Below the pieces are notes generated by a model. The model worked only from the letters and a program-made list of their open reading frames with translations, made no database searches and had not been told where the DNA came from. Below are positions 1 through 8,168 of a DNA stretch of 64,000 bases, piece by piece. Made by a program: the position numbers and the translations under genes. Positions within the stretch are counted from its first letter, which is position 1; every line of letters begins with the position of its first letter. The DNA comes from Planctomycetota bacterium (GTDB lineage: Bacteria > Planctomycetota > Planctomycetia > Pirellulales > Pirellulaceae), in contig CAUJHS010000010.1 of the NCBI GenBank assembly GCA_963204915.1, positions 1-64,000 on the forward strand, given 5' to 3'.

Positions 1-1
1 C

Positions 2-115
2 CGCGGTCGTCGCTGGGATCGGGAGCAGGCGGAAGGCATGATGGCCTTGGCCGCCCTGCAAGACAGCGGCCTGTGGTCCACCTACTGGTCAACCCTCGAT
101 CCCGAAAGGAATTAA
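2..115 (+). CDS. C-terminal fragment of an unidentified protein (cut by window start)
   Basis: An open frame enters from the left edge and ends at a TAA at 113-115, giving 37 residues that end in STLDPERN. It reads through without stops and is rich in charged residues followed by an aromatic stretch (LWSTYWSTL). Too little is visible to name a family. It is followed by about 190 nt of spacer before the next gene on the same strand. Confidence 0.5.
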   Translation, partial: RGRRWDREQAEGMMALAALQDSGLWSTYWSTLDPERN

Positions 116-304
116 GCCCGCCATAGAATCCTGCCACACACCTGGCTTCCGGCGGGATGACAAGTGCTAAGGCGATGAATTATGCTAGAAGTCGCTGGAA
201 GGCAGCGTGAGAAGGACTATGAAAGCTCTTCATACAATCCCAACGCCGCTCGGCGCCGTGCATGGGATTCGCCACTTCATTTACGCGACGAACCAGAATC
301 AACG

Positions 305-580
305 ATGAAACCGCACTCAACAGCTTGGTTTGGGGCCCTTCATTACCTGCGTCTGATTTGGTGTGTTGGATGGATCGCCCTTGTGTGGCTTGCTCCACTC
401 GCCGTGCTAGCGCAAGAACAACAAGAGGCTAAAGCTCCGCGAAGTTACGTACTGGGATACGCCCTAACCACCCTTTGCATTGGGCTGGGGTTGTTTATCG
501 TGGTGCGCCCCGGCAAGCGAAAGTTCCCGAAGATTCGTCGCAAAGACGACGAAGAAGAGTTGAAGCCGAAGCATCATTAA
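305..580 (+). CDS. small secreted/membrane protein of unknown function (91 aa)
   Basis: The product starts with a hydrophobic segment at about residues 13-34 ending in Ala-x-Ala-type residues (PLAVLAQ), which looks like a signal peptide or first membrane helix. A second hydrophobic helix follows at about 48-67. The tail is strongly charged, with basic residues (GKRKFPKIRRK), then acidic ones (DDEEE), and ends in KPKHH, so it probably lies in the cytoplasm. I chose the ATG at 305 because an upstream in-frame start at 182 adds about 40 low-complexity polar residues in front of the signal-like segment. The family is not recognised. It converges with the aminotransferase gene on the other strand. 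Confidence 0.6.
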   Translation: MKPHSTAWFGALHYLRLIWCVGWIALVWLAPLAVLAQEQQEAKAPRSYVLGYALTTLCIGLGLFIVVRPGKRKFPKIRRKDDEEELKPKHH

Positions 581-622
581 CGTGTCACAGCATTGAACGT
601 GCCGAAGGATAGGTTCGGCTCG

Positions 623-641
623 CGTGGCGCCTAGCGCCACG
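623..641. terminator. hairpin between convergent genes, candidate terminator
   Basis: CGTGGCGC at 623-630 and GCGCCACG at 634-641 form a perfect 8-bp stem with a 3-nt loop between two gene ends that face each other (580 on plus, 698 on minus). There is no strong T tract on either side, so the terminator role is inferred from position and stem strength. Confidence 0.5.
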
Positions 642-697
642 TCTAGTGGTCCAGGAAATGGTCGCGTAGGCGTTTCTCACCTGCCGGACCCGTTTCA

Positions 698-1876
698 TCA
701 TGCTGCCTTGCCTTTGAACTTGCGTCCGTAAAATCGGGCAACCGCGGTGACAACGGCTTCCTGCTCTTGCGGCGTCAATTCGGGAAAGATGGGCAGGCTC
801 AACACTTCAGCGGCCGCGCGCTCCGTTTCCGGCAAGCTCCCTTCGCGATAGCCTAGCCCTCGGAAACAATCCTGCAGATGAAGCGGCAAAGGGTAGTAGA
901 TTTCGCTTCCTACACCGGCTTGCGCCAGATGCTCGCGCAATCGATTCCGTGCGCCATTCGGTACGCGAATGGTAAACTGATTCCAAACATGGCGGCGGTC
1001 AGGCGCTTCGGCCGGGATGGAAAGTTCGCCGTCGAGTTTCGCGGCCAAAAACAGCTCTCGATAACGTCGAGCGTTCGCTTGTCTTTGTTGCGTCCATGCG
1101 TTCAGATAACGCAGTTTGACATTCAATGCCGCCGCCTGGACGGAATCGAGTCGGCTGTTGATGCCTACTTCCCGGTGGAAGTATCTGGGCCGCATTCCAT
1201 GACCACGCAGTAGATTTAACCGCGACGCCAGTTCCGCGCTGCGGGTCGTAAGCATACCGCCGTCGCCAAAGCCGCCAAGATTCTTCGTAGGGTAAAAGCT
1301 AAGGCATCCGATATCGCCGATAGCGCCGGCAGATTGCCCACGATACTGGGCGCCGATTGCTTGAGCCGCATCCTCGATGACGGCAATGCCGTGCCAACGC
1401 GCCGTTTCGAGAATGGGCGCCATCTCCGCGCATTGGCCGAAAAGGTGTACAGGAATGATTGTCTTTGTCGAAGGCGCTATTGCCGCTTCCACCGCGGCCG
1501 GGGAAAGATTCATCGTTTCTGGGTCGATATCGACAAATACCGGAGTAGCGCCCAAACGCCAAGCCGCGCTCGCCGTCGCGAAAAACGTAAAGCTGGGAAC
1601 GACAACTTGATCTCCCCGCCCTACGCCGTGCGCCATCAAGGCCAACAGGAGAGCATCGCTGCCAGACGCACAGGCAATAGCGTGTTCGACGCCGCAAAAA
1701 CGGGCCACATTCTGTTCCAGCTCTTGAACCTCTGGGCCGAGCACAAACTGCCCCGAGTCACACACCCGGGTTATCGCGGACAGAAGCTCATCACGCAGGG
1801 GAATGTACCCGCGGTTTACATCCAGTAATGGCACAACCGTCGGCAACGGCGGCTCCTTCCGGCTCGTTGAACCCAT
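698..1876 (-). CDS. DegT/DnrJ/EryC1/StrS-family PLP-dependent aminotransferase
   Basis: The 392-residue product has the length and motifs of sugar aminotransferases that place an amino group on nucleotide-linked keto-sugars for polysaccharide or glycan synthesis. Visible motifs are the substrate/cofactor region around residues 68-75 (ACASGSDALLLAL), the EDAAQAIGA segment near 168-176 that contacts PLP, and the PLP-lysine context SFYPTKNLGGFGDGG with the lysine near residue 198. The C-terminal YPLPLHLQ segment is also typical. It has no sugar-biosynthesis neighbour in the window, so the actual substrate is unknown. The start is an ATG at 1876. It is probably a backbone gene outside the mobile region. 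Confidence 0.9.
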   Translation of the reverse strand: MGSTSRKEPPLPTVVPLLDVNRGYIPLRDELLSAITRVCDSGQFVLGPEVQELEQNVARFCGVEHAIACASGSDALLLALMAHGVGRGDQVVVPSFTFFATASAAWRLGATPVFVDIDPETMNLSPAAVEAAIAPSTKTIIPVHLFGQCAEMAPILETARWHGIAVIEDAAQAIGAQYRGQSAGAIGDIGCLSFYPTKNLGGFGDGGMLTTRSAELASRLNLLRGHGMRPRYFHREVGINSRLDSVQAAALNVKLRYLNAWTQQRQANARRYRELFLAAKLDGELSIPAEAPDRRHVWNQFTIRVPNGARNRLREHLAQAGVGSEIYYPLPLHLQDCFRGLGYREGSLPETERAAAEVLSLPIFPELTPQEQEAVVTAVARFYGRKFKGKAA

Positions 1877-2037
1877 CGCAAGAACTCCGCGGAAATCGCT
1901 AGTCGAACTTCACTGAGAACGTCCGGAACTTACGACTCTGGGTCCTCGGCGTCAAGAGCGAACAACAACGGCAATGAGGCGGTTGGAGTGGCTTGAGCGC
2001 GAGCCCGCATTTGAGACTTGGCTTCGCCGAAATCGAA

Positions 2038-2070
2038 CAAAAAACCCCGTGACGAAACACGCCACGGGGT
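2038..2070 (-). terminator. Rho-independent terminator of the NarL-type regulator gene
   Basis: Read on the minus strand, a stem of CCCCGTG (2069-2063) pairs with CACGGGG (2051-2045) and is followed directly by six Ts (plus-strand A tract at 2039-2044). It lies about 30 nt past the stop codon of the gene at 2100-2729. Stem, loop and T tract match the standard intrinsic terminator form. Confidence 0.88.
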
Positions 2071-2099
2071 CAAAGCGGTTGCAAGTATAAGCTGCCGGA

Positions 2100-2729
2100 T
2101 TAGACAAGGCCTTTTTTCACCGCCCACACGGCCGCTTGCGTGCGATCGCTCACGTCCAGTTTACGAAGAATGTTTTGCACATGTTCTTTGACCGTCTCGA
2201 TGCTGATGCCCAGCGAGCGACCGATTTCCCGGTTGCTAAGTCCCAGTGCGACGTGACGAAGGACCTGCAATTCCCGATTGGTTAACGGAATATCGTCATC
2301 ACGATCGCCGCGGCGAGCCATCGCGTCCTTAACTCGCTCCATCATGCTGCCTTCCGCGGGTCCTTGGCCTTTCGACGCGCGTTCAATGGCGGAAATCAAG
2401 TCTTCCCGAGGCGAACCCTTCAACACGTAATCCGCTGCGCCCAACGCGACCGAACGGGCGACGTAGGTGGGATTGTCGAACATCGACAGCATGACCACCG
2501 GAATTTCCGGCGTCTTTTTGCGGAGCTTTTCCAAGGCGACCAATCCATCATTCTCGCCCATACGAATATCCATCAACACCACATCCGGATGGTGTTTTTG
2601 CGTTTCTTCGACAGCCTGTTTCACGTTGGCCGCTTCGGACACAATCGAAATATCCGAATCACGAAACAAACTGCGAAGCCCTAAACGAACCACCTCATGA
2701 TCATCAACTACCAAGACCTTAATCGCCAT
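2100..2729 (-). CDS. NarL/FixJ-type response regulator with LuxR-type HTH
   Basis: The 209-residue product has an N-terminal receiver domain (about residues 3-120) with the acidic pair DD at 9-10, the phospho-acceptor Asp54 in VVLMDIRM and the conserved lysine in YVLKGSP. A LuxR-type DNA-binding domain follows at about 147-207, with the motif LTNRELQVLRHVALGLSNRE and the recognition helix region ETVKEHVQNIL. It is a two-component output protein acting on DNA in the cytoplasm; the cognate kinase is not in the window and the target genes are unknown. An intrinsic terminator follows it, so it appears to be the last gene of its transcript. Confidence 0.93.
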   Translation of the reverse strand: MAIKVLVVDDHEVVRLGLRSLFRDSDISIVSEAANVKQAVEETQKHHPDVVLMDIRMGENDGLVALEKLRKKTPEIPVVMLSMFDNPTYVARSVALGAADYVLKGSPREDLISAIERASKGQGPAEGSMMERVKDAMARRGDRDDDIPLTNRELQVLRHVALGLSNREIGRSLGISIETVKEHVQNILRKLDVSDRTQAAVWAVKKGLV

Positions 2730-3228
2730 TACCTACCTCCTCTGCCGGACGAGCCAAAAAAGAAATGATACGTACTCTGGATTAGGCTACAAGACGCCAT
2801 TGGGGGCTTAGACCATACACTTGGCCCGCGGCTGACCGGTCGAAGTGAACAAGTTATTGCCGTTTGAACAAACGTTGAACTGTCCATAGGGGCGTCCCGC
2901 CTTGGGAAGTATATCACACCCCAGTGGCGGGAGAACACCCCATTCTATTAGCACCCCGCAAAAAATACGGGTAACCGTACTTTTCAAGCGTGGGCAACGC
3001 TAGGCGTTGAGGCCGTAGCACATTCGTTAGCAAACTGGGCGCCACACCTAAGAATCGCATCAGTTCGAGACATCCATTGTTGACTTGCCGTGCTAGCAAC
3101 CTATATCCCAATAAGGGGATTTGGCAAAACGCCGCTCCAGCAAAATTTGCACATCAGTCCTAGCGAATTGAAAAAAGAGTACCACCTTGGCAGTATTCGC
3201 TCCAACTAGAGGAGCGTCTCTGCTGGGC

Positions 3229-3260
3229 TGGTTCGTTACCCCCCGTTCGAAAACGAACCA
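3229..3260. promoter_or_regulatory. 9-bp perfect inverted repeat upstream of the NtrC-type gene
   Basis: TGGTTCGTT (3229-3237) and AACGAACCA (3252-3260) form a perfect inverted repeat with a 14-nt spacer, 52 nt before the start at 3312. It could be a regulator binding site or a leader hairpin. The remainder of the 580-nt gap between 2730 and 3311 shows no convincing gene; it is AT-richer than its surroundings and presumably holds the divergent promoters of both regulator genes. Confidence 0.45.
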
Positions 3261-3311
3261 TTTCCCAAACCTATGGCGATGTTGCCGGGGTTACCGAATA
3301 AGGAAGTCCCG

Positions 3312-4703
3312 ATGAAGCGCGGTTCGCTTCTGTTGGTGGACGATGATCCGCACGTTCTGGATTCGATGGCCAATTGGCTACGCGAGCAGGGCTACAACGT
3401 TGATGAAGCAACATCGTGTCAGGAAGCGCGAGGGCGACTGAGCAAGCGCTCCTACGATTTGGTATTGGCCGATGTGCGATTGCCCGATGGCGATGGTTTT
3501 GACGTTCTCGCGCAATGCAAAGAGCATCACCCCAATACCGTCGTCATTCTGATCACGGGTTACGCCACCGTCGAGACCGGCGTCGAAGCATTGCGCGCGG
3601 GCGCGTTCGATCTGCTCACCAAGCCGCTGATCGACCAAGAACTGCTCATGGCGATCGATCGTGCGCTGTCTCAGCGCAAAGTGATCGAGGAAAACAAACA
3701 ACTTAAGGCGCAGCTCGACTTGCGCTTTGGAATTGAGAATATTGTCGGCGGCGACCACCGCATGCGCCGCATTTTCGATATCATCGATAGCATTGCCGAT
3801 ACCAAAGCGACCGTGCTTATCACGGGCGAAAGCGGCACGGGCAAATCGTTAATTGCGCGGGCCATCCATCGGCGCAGCATACGGCGTGACAAGCCTTTCG
3901 TTGAGATCGCGTGCGGCGCGCTTCCCGAAACGTTGCTTGAAAGCGAGCTCTTCGGCCACGTCGCTGGGGCGTTTACGGGAGCTTCGGGCGACAAGCTTGG
4001 GAAATTCATGCAAGCCAATGAGGGCACGATTTTCCTTGATGAGATTGGCACCGCCTCGCCTAGCATGCAGGTGAAACTCTTGCGCGTATTGCAGGAGTTC
4101 CAGTTCGAACAAGTCGGCGGCTCGAAGACTTATCGCGTCGATACACGCGTGATTTTGGCCACGAACGACGACCTAAGCCGAGCCGTGGCGGAAGGGCGTT
4201 TCCGTCAAGACCTTTATTACCGCGTTAACGTCATCAATATCGAGCTTCCGCCCTTGCGTGAGCGAGTGCTGGACATTCCGCTTCTGGCCCGACACTTCTT
4301 GCAAACCGTTTGCGCCGATTCGGGCAAACGGGTCGAAGATTTCTCCGACGACGCCCTCACGGTGCTCCAACGATACCGGTGGCCAGGCAACGTGCGTGAG
4401 CTACAGAACGTTGTGGAACGCGCGGTGCTTTTAGGGAAAGGACCGTGGGTTACGACCGATGACCTGCCGCGGCGGTTGCTGGACGAGGTTCCTGTTCTCA
4501 ATCCGTCAAGTTCCTTGCGGGGGCGTACGCTCAAAGAGTCGCTTGAGGGGCCCGAGCGGCAGATCATTTTGGAAGCGCTCGAAGCACACCACTGGAATCG
4601 CAACGCGACGGCGGAAACTCTGGGGATCAATCGCACCACCTTATACAAGAAGATGAAGCGATTAGGGCTCGAACCGCCAGCATATGCCCGCGATTTCGAC
4701 TAA
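3312..4703 (+). CDS. NtrC-family sigma-54-dependent response regulator
   Basis: The 463-residue product has the three-domain layout of NtrC/AtoC-type activators. The receiver domain (about 1-120) has Asp54 in [11 protein letters not shown]. The AAA+ domain (about 137-370) has Walker A GESGTGKS, the sigma-54 contact loop GAFTGA and the Walker B region GTIFLDEIG. The C-terminal Fis-type HTH contains [19 protein letters not shown]. It would activate sigma-54 promoters after phosphorylation. The start at 3312 ([12 protein letters not shown]) has an AGGAAG ribosome site upstream and begins exactly at the receiver fold; an in-frame start at 3273 would add 13 unrelated residues. No kinase gene is adjacent. 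Confidence 0.93.
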   Translation: MKRGSLLLVDDDPHVLDSMANWLREQGYNVDEATSCQEARGRLSKRSYDLVLADVRLPDGDGFDVLAQCKEHHPNTVVILITGYATVETGVEALRAGAFDLLTKPLIDQELLMAIDRALSQRKVIEENKQLKAQLDLRFGIENIVGGDHRMRRIFDIIDSIADTKATVLITGESGTGKSLIARAIHRRSIRRDKPFVEIACGALPETLLESELFGHVAGAFTGASGDKLGKFMQANEGTIFLDEIGTASPSMQVKLLRVLQEFQFEQVGGSKTYRVDTRVILATNDDLSRAVAEGRFRQDLYYRVNVINIELPPLRERVLDIPLLARHFLQTVCADSGKRVEDFSDDALTVLQRYRWPGNVRELQNVVERAVLLGKGPWVTTDDLPRRLLDEVPVLNPSSSLRGRTLKESLEGPERQIILEALEAHHWNRNATAETLGINRTTLYKKMKRLGLEPPAYARDFD

Positions 4704-4843
4704 AACTAGGCGGCCATCGTCGCACCCCGCCAGACGTCGTGGGTTATGCCCCGTCGCCGTCTTCGGTACAACTCGTACGACTAGCCGGCATTTCTCACCA
4801 AGCTAATAGAACAAGGCCGCTGGTTGTGGCATAAGGTGAGTGT

Positions 4844-5213
4844 CTGGTTTTGCATCAGGAACAGCCGTCGCGGATCGTGTCGGACCTGGACGCCACAGAC
4901 GATCCGCTGCATGGCGATCAACTGGGCAAGTTCCTCCACGGCTACTATCAGTGCTACTGCTATCTGCCGTTGTACATCTTCTACGGCGGACACCTGCTGT
5001 GCGCCCAGTTGCGTCCGGCGGAACTCGACGCGTCGTCGGGCGTTGCCGCAGGTGCAGCGGCTGCGTTAGACCTGGCCGTGCGTGCCCATCGTGCTGCGGG
5101 GCGACAGCGGCTTCTGCCGTGAGCCGTTGATGCGCTGGTGCGAAGCGAACGAGGTGGATTACGTGTTCGGCCTGGCGAAAAACGAGCGGCTGAAGCGGGA
5201 AATATGCGCCAGA
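4844..5213 (+). pseudogene. IS1380-type transposase fragment, frameshifted
   Basis: Two reading frames together resemble the DDE core of IS1380-family transposases. The first, from about 4844, reads SDLDATDDPLHGDQ and FLHGYYQCYCYLPLYIF, including the first catalytic Asp region. The second, from about 5085, reads PIVLRGDSGFCREPLM and EVDYVFGLAKNERL, including the second Asp region. A frameshift with probable loss of some codons lies near 5040-5085. Both ends of the transposase and any terminal inverted repeats are missing, so it cannot move by itself. It lies between the backbone regulators and a truncated integrase, marking the scar zone at the island edge. Confidence 0.8.
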
Positions 5214-5284
5214 TTCACTTTGTGACGCCTCCTTAAGCGACTTGACCCGCCAACCCAGGCTCCCCGCCTCCGACCAACCGAAAC

Positions 5285-6121
5285 TCAGCGATGGTGAGAA
5301 ATCCGGGCTAGATCCCACTGCAGGTATGGCCGAAGCACATCTTGCGCTCGAGGGCCAATGAAGATCACTCGCTTCAGATTGTGATGCTCCGTCTTGTGCT
5401 CCGAAGGGATGTAGCGCCAAACTTCGCCAGTGATATCCACATCGCAAGGACGTAGCGTACAAACCTCGCTGGGCCTGGCCCCGGTAAGCTGCTGGAACCG
5501 AACCATGTCGGCGACAACCTTCGGCAGATATGGCAATGTCGCTTCGACGACCGCGGCTTCGACGGGATGCACCGGCGGGCATTCTTTGGCGCCGCTTCGG
5601 TGCTTCCGCACATTCGGGGTCGCCTGCAGCGCTTGAAGCACGGAGACCGGGATCAGCTCCTCGCTGACAGCCCAGCGAAACATCCGACGTACGGTCGAAG
5701 AAAAGTGGTTGATGCTCCTGCGGCTGAAGCGGCGATGGATCAGGTCGGCCTGAAACGCCTTGAACGAGAGCGGGCCAAAATCCCGCGCCGGCATCCGGCC
5801 ATATTTCTCGCAAAGGAGTTCGGTCGCGCGACGGACTTGATAGATCGTGTCGGTCGGTCGTCCATTTTTTTGATAGTACGTCGTGGCGAACCTTCGATAG
5901 GCGACGGAAAGCTCGACGATGGTGATGTCCGTCAATTTGGCGGGCGGGACGGGAGGGCGACCCGCAGCGATCCACTCGCCAACAAGGCGATCGTATTCCA
6001 CCTTGCTGGCTTTGCTTCGCCAAGGACCCAGGTAGAAGTCCTGGCCGTAGAGGGTTACGACCGCTTGTCCCGACGCGCGTTGGAGTCGGTATTTGGGAGA
6101 AGAAGTGGTAAGTCTTGGCAC
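5285..6121 (-). pseudogene. tyrosine recombinase, truncated before the catalytic C-terminus
   Basis: The 278-residue product has the N-terminal SAM-like core-binding region (about 50-150) and the start of the catalytic domain, with the first catalytic Arg in QQLTGARPSEVCTLR near residue 213. The reading frame stops soon after HNLKRVIFIGPRAQ, so the H-x-x-R box, the second His/Trp and the Tyr nucleophile are absent. Relatives are roughly 100 residues longer. I place the start at the GTG of 6121 because AAAGGA lies 8-9 nt upstream and the product then begins MPRLTTSSPKYR; a TTG at 6139 would swallow the ribosome site. It is presumably inactive, a remnant of an integrase that once mobilised this segment. 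Confidence 0.8.
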
Positions 6122-6128
6122 GTGCAAC

Positions 6129-6182
6129 GTCCTTTCCAAAGAGCCAAAACGGTATTTACCGTTTTGCGCTTCGGGAAAGGAC
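6129..6182 (-). promoter_or_regulatory. nested hairpin that covers the integrase ribosome binding site
   Basis: The outer arms GTCCTTTCC (plus 6129-6137) and GGAAAGGAC (6174-6182) enclose perfect inner arms AAAACGGTA (6146-6154) and TACCGTTTT (6157-6165). In the minus-strand message the GGAAAGGAC arm is the Shine-Dalgarno region of the recombinase start at 6121, so folding would hide it. This suggests translational control of the integrase, or an operator for its regulator. Confidence 0.5.
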
Positions 6183-6533
6183 CCGCGCTGCCGACCAACG
6201 GCAGGTAACTAAGCTCTTGCTCTACTTGAAGTTGTGTCGAGTCGGGGCGACAGGACGCCAATAGAACTTTTTGCTCGCGGCGTCCGGTCAATGCCGTCGC
6301 ACTTACTGCATCTGCCATAAGCACTTACGTCGATCGAGGCACGCACTCATCGCCTCCCCTGCCTAAGCCTCTAGCACAAAGTGACCCGGGTATCATGTCC
6401 TAGCTTCAGCATCCTGCTGTTCCTCCCGCAACGCCGAGCCTACGCTGTGTCTGCCGGTAATGAACCGCCAACGAGGTCGGACCGCGCGTGTGAAGACTTG
6501 CGTGAGAGCCGCCAGCACCGGGTTAGCGGACCA

Positions 6534-6746
6534 ATGACGAGCGATAGCGCAATCAGCGGCCTTTCCGGAAGGGCGACGACGGCGATCGCCAGCGACACAG
6601 GGGAATTTCTGGCAAGCGTTGTGAAACGGCTCGGCAAGGCAGGAATTTCGAAGTCTCTAATCAAGGCGGCACTGGAGATTGCCAAGGAGCAAAGCGGCTT
6701 CACCATCTTTGCGCTGCTGGGTATGGGCAGCAATTTATTAATTTAG
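6534..6746 (+). pseudogene. C-terminal remnant of a DUF932-type gene
   Basis: The last 45 residues of this frame ([20 protein letters not shown] followed by ALL) align clearly with the C-terminal region of the intact DUF932 protein encoded at 27581-28606 (KGLIKEALTLAQTQGAFTIF followed by ALV). The match then breaks off and the frame ends in unrelated residues exactly where the metal-efflux gene on the other strand ends, so the break looks like a recombination junction. The preceding stretch 6183-6533 shows no gene that I can support; it is spacer with scrambled remnants. Confidence 0.65.
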
Positions 6747-8168
6747 CTTCACTGATTCCATTGGTGTATCCGCGTCGCAAGCTCCGGAGCTAGATTGGCT
6801 AACGATTGCGCACACAGACAAGCCCACAGCTTTCTCGATTTCACCAATCGAAAATAGATAGTCACTAAGACGCGAAAGGTATTCCATACGCGATTCTAGA
6901 AGCTGGCGCTGCGCTTCGAGCACAAAGAGTAGATTCGTCTTTCCTTCAGAAAATGCTTCCCGAGCCAGTGCCAGACTTTCAGCTCTAAGTGGAAGTAGCT
7001 TCTTCTCAGATATATCAACAGACCGACGGGCGGCTCGGTGACGAGCCATTGCAACTCGCACTTCCTTTCGCAACACCAACCTTTGCGCATCAAGTTCGGC
7101 CAGCGCCTGAGACAGCCGATATTCCGCCTTTGCGATCTGCGCCTGGTTCTGGTCAAACAGCGGTATTTCTAAATCGAAAGCCGGACCGACTTCGGTTCCC
7201 TCGTCTGCAGTTTCAACCGAGGCTCCAATACTTAATTCACGAAGCACTTTTCGTTTCTCAAGTCTTAGTTTTTGCTTTGCAAGATCAACTTGCACCTTCC
7301 TCGCACGATAGTCTAAACGATTCTTCTCCGCCAACTTGAGAACGACTCCCAACTGATGGGGAACCTCGGGCGGCCTGGCAGTACCTAAATTAATCGACAA
7401 CAGGCCGCGCCACTCCTCAACTCCCATCACTTCCGCTAACGCAAATGCCGCGAGATCGGCATTAAGCTCCGCCTGCTCCCGAAACAAGTCCTGTTCCACC
7501 GCTTCCGCTTCCGCCGTGTTGATGTCCAACTGCGTGCCTATGCCCACGCTCAAACGCTCATTGACGACGGACCACAGCTCTCTTGCGGTCTTAGCGTTCT
7601 CAATCGCGACGGCCTTAGCTCGGTTGGCGACTAGGGCATTGAGGTACGCCGTACTCGCCTCCGCCGCCACGCCGGCAGCTGCAAATGCCACTTCCATTAT
7701 TTTCTTTTCAAGCTGCGCCTTCGCCATGCGTTGTCGTATCGGACGCTGGAAAGCTCCGAGCACACTTTGCAAAAGGCCTCCCTCAATTGTGCTGCCCCCC
7801 CCACCGGCAGAAAACCGAAAAACGCCGTCCAAAGACGGATTGCTCAGTAGATCTGCCTGCACAACATCAGCTCGGCTCACGCCGAGCTCATACATCAACG
7901 ACTGGACTTTCTTGTTGTTCTTCAGGGCAGCGCTGACCGCGTCTGCCCGAGTCAACCCATTCCTTGTACTCTCCAAGGCCCCTTCACGTTCAGCGGGTAG
8001 ATTGGGCATATATACTTCAGAGGACCCGGTAGCGTTGGATACTAGTGCGCGAGCGTGTTCGTAATCGGGTGACGGATCCACGGCGGCACACCCGCTCAAA
8101 AGCATGACAGCAGCGCAAACAACGATTCGCCATTGCGGATGGGTGGGCAAGTAGCAAGGGTTCCTCAC
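6738..8168 (-). CDS. czcC: CzcC-like outer membrane efflux lipoprotein (TolC superfamily)
   Basis: The 476-residue product has a signal sequence with a lipobox (MLLSGC near residue 27) and the two long alpha-helical repeats of outer membrane factors, rich in Ala, Glu, Arg and Leu, with the typical [15 protein letters not shown] segment after the first helix. It would form the outer membrane channel of a tripartite heavy-metal efflux pump with the neighbouring CzcA- and CzcB-like proteins. The start codon is GTG at 8168, overlapping the stop of the upstream czcA gene by 4 nt, so the two are translationally coupled. Its 3' end overlaps a DUF932 remnant on the other strand. Confidence 0.9.
   Translation of the reverse strand: MRNPCYLPTHPQWRIVVCAAVMLLSGCAAVDPSPDYEHARALVSNATGSSEVYMPNLPAEREGALESTRNGLTRADAVSAALKNNKKVQSLMYELGVSRADVVQADLLSNPSLDGVFRFSAGGGGSTIEGGLLQSVLGAFQRPIRQRMAKAQLEKKIMEVAFAAAGVAAEASTAYLNALVANRAKAVAIENAKTARELWSVVNERLSVGIGTQLDINTAEAEAVEQDLFREQAELNADLAAFALAEVMGVEEWRGLLSINLGTARPPEVPHQLGVVLKLAEKNRLDYRARKVQVDLAKQKLRLEKRKVLRELSIGASVETADEGTEVGPAFDLEIPLFDQNQAQIAKAEYRLSQALAELDAQRLVLRKEVRVAMARHRAARRSVDISEKKLLPLRAESLALAREAFSEGKTNLLFVLEAQRQLLESRMEYLSRLSDYLFSIGEIEKAVGLSVCAIVSQSSSGACDADTPMESVKLN

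Noticed and set aside
3180-3260. TTGGCA...GC sequence resembling a sigma-54 promoter before the NtrC-type gene
   Set aside because: The spacing between GG and GC is 8 nt, not the required 10, and a second candidate nearby also fails.
4803-6023. 406-residue minus-strand open frame
   Set aside because: It runs antisense through the IS1380 remnant and in another frame of the integrase; composition is Arg/Ser/Pro-rich and no domain is visible.
5285-6750. tRNA-based attachment site next to the truncated integrase
   Set aside because: No tRNA end or clear direct repeat pair could be identified by eye.
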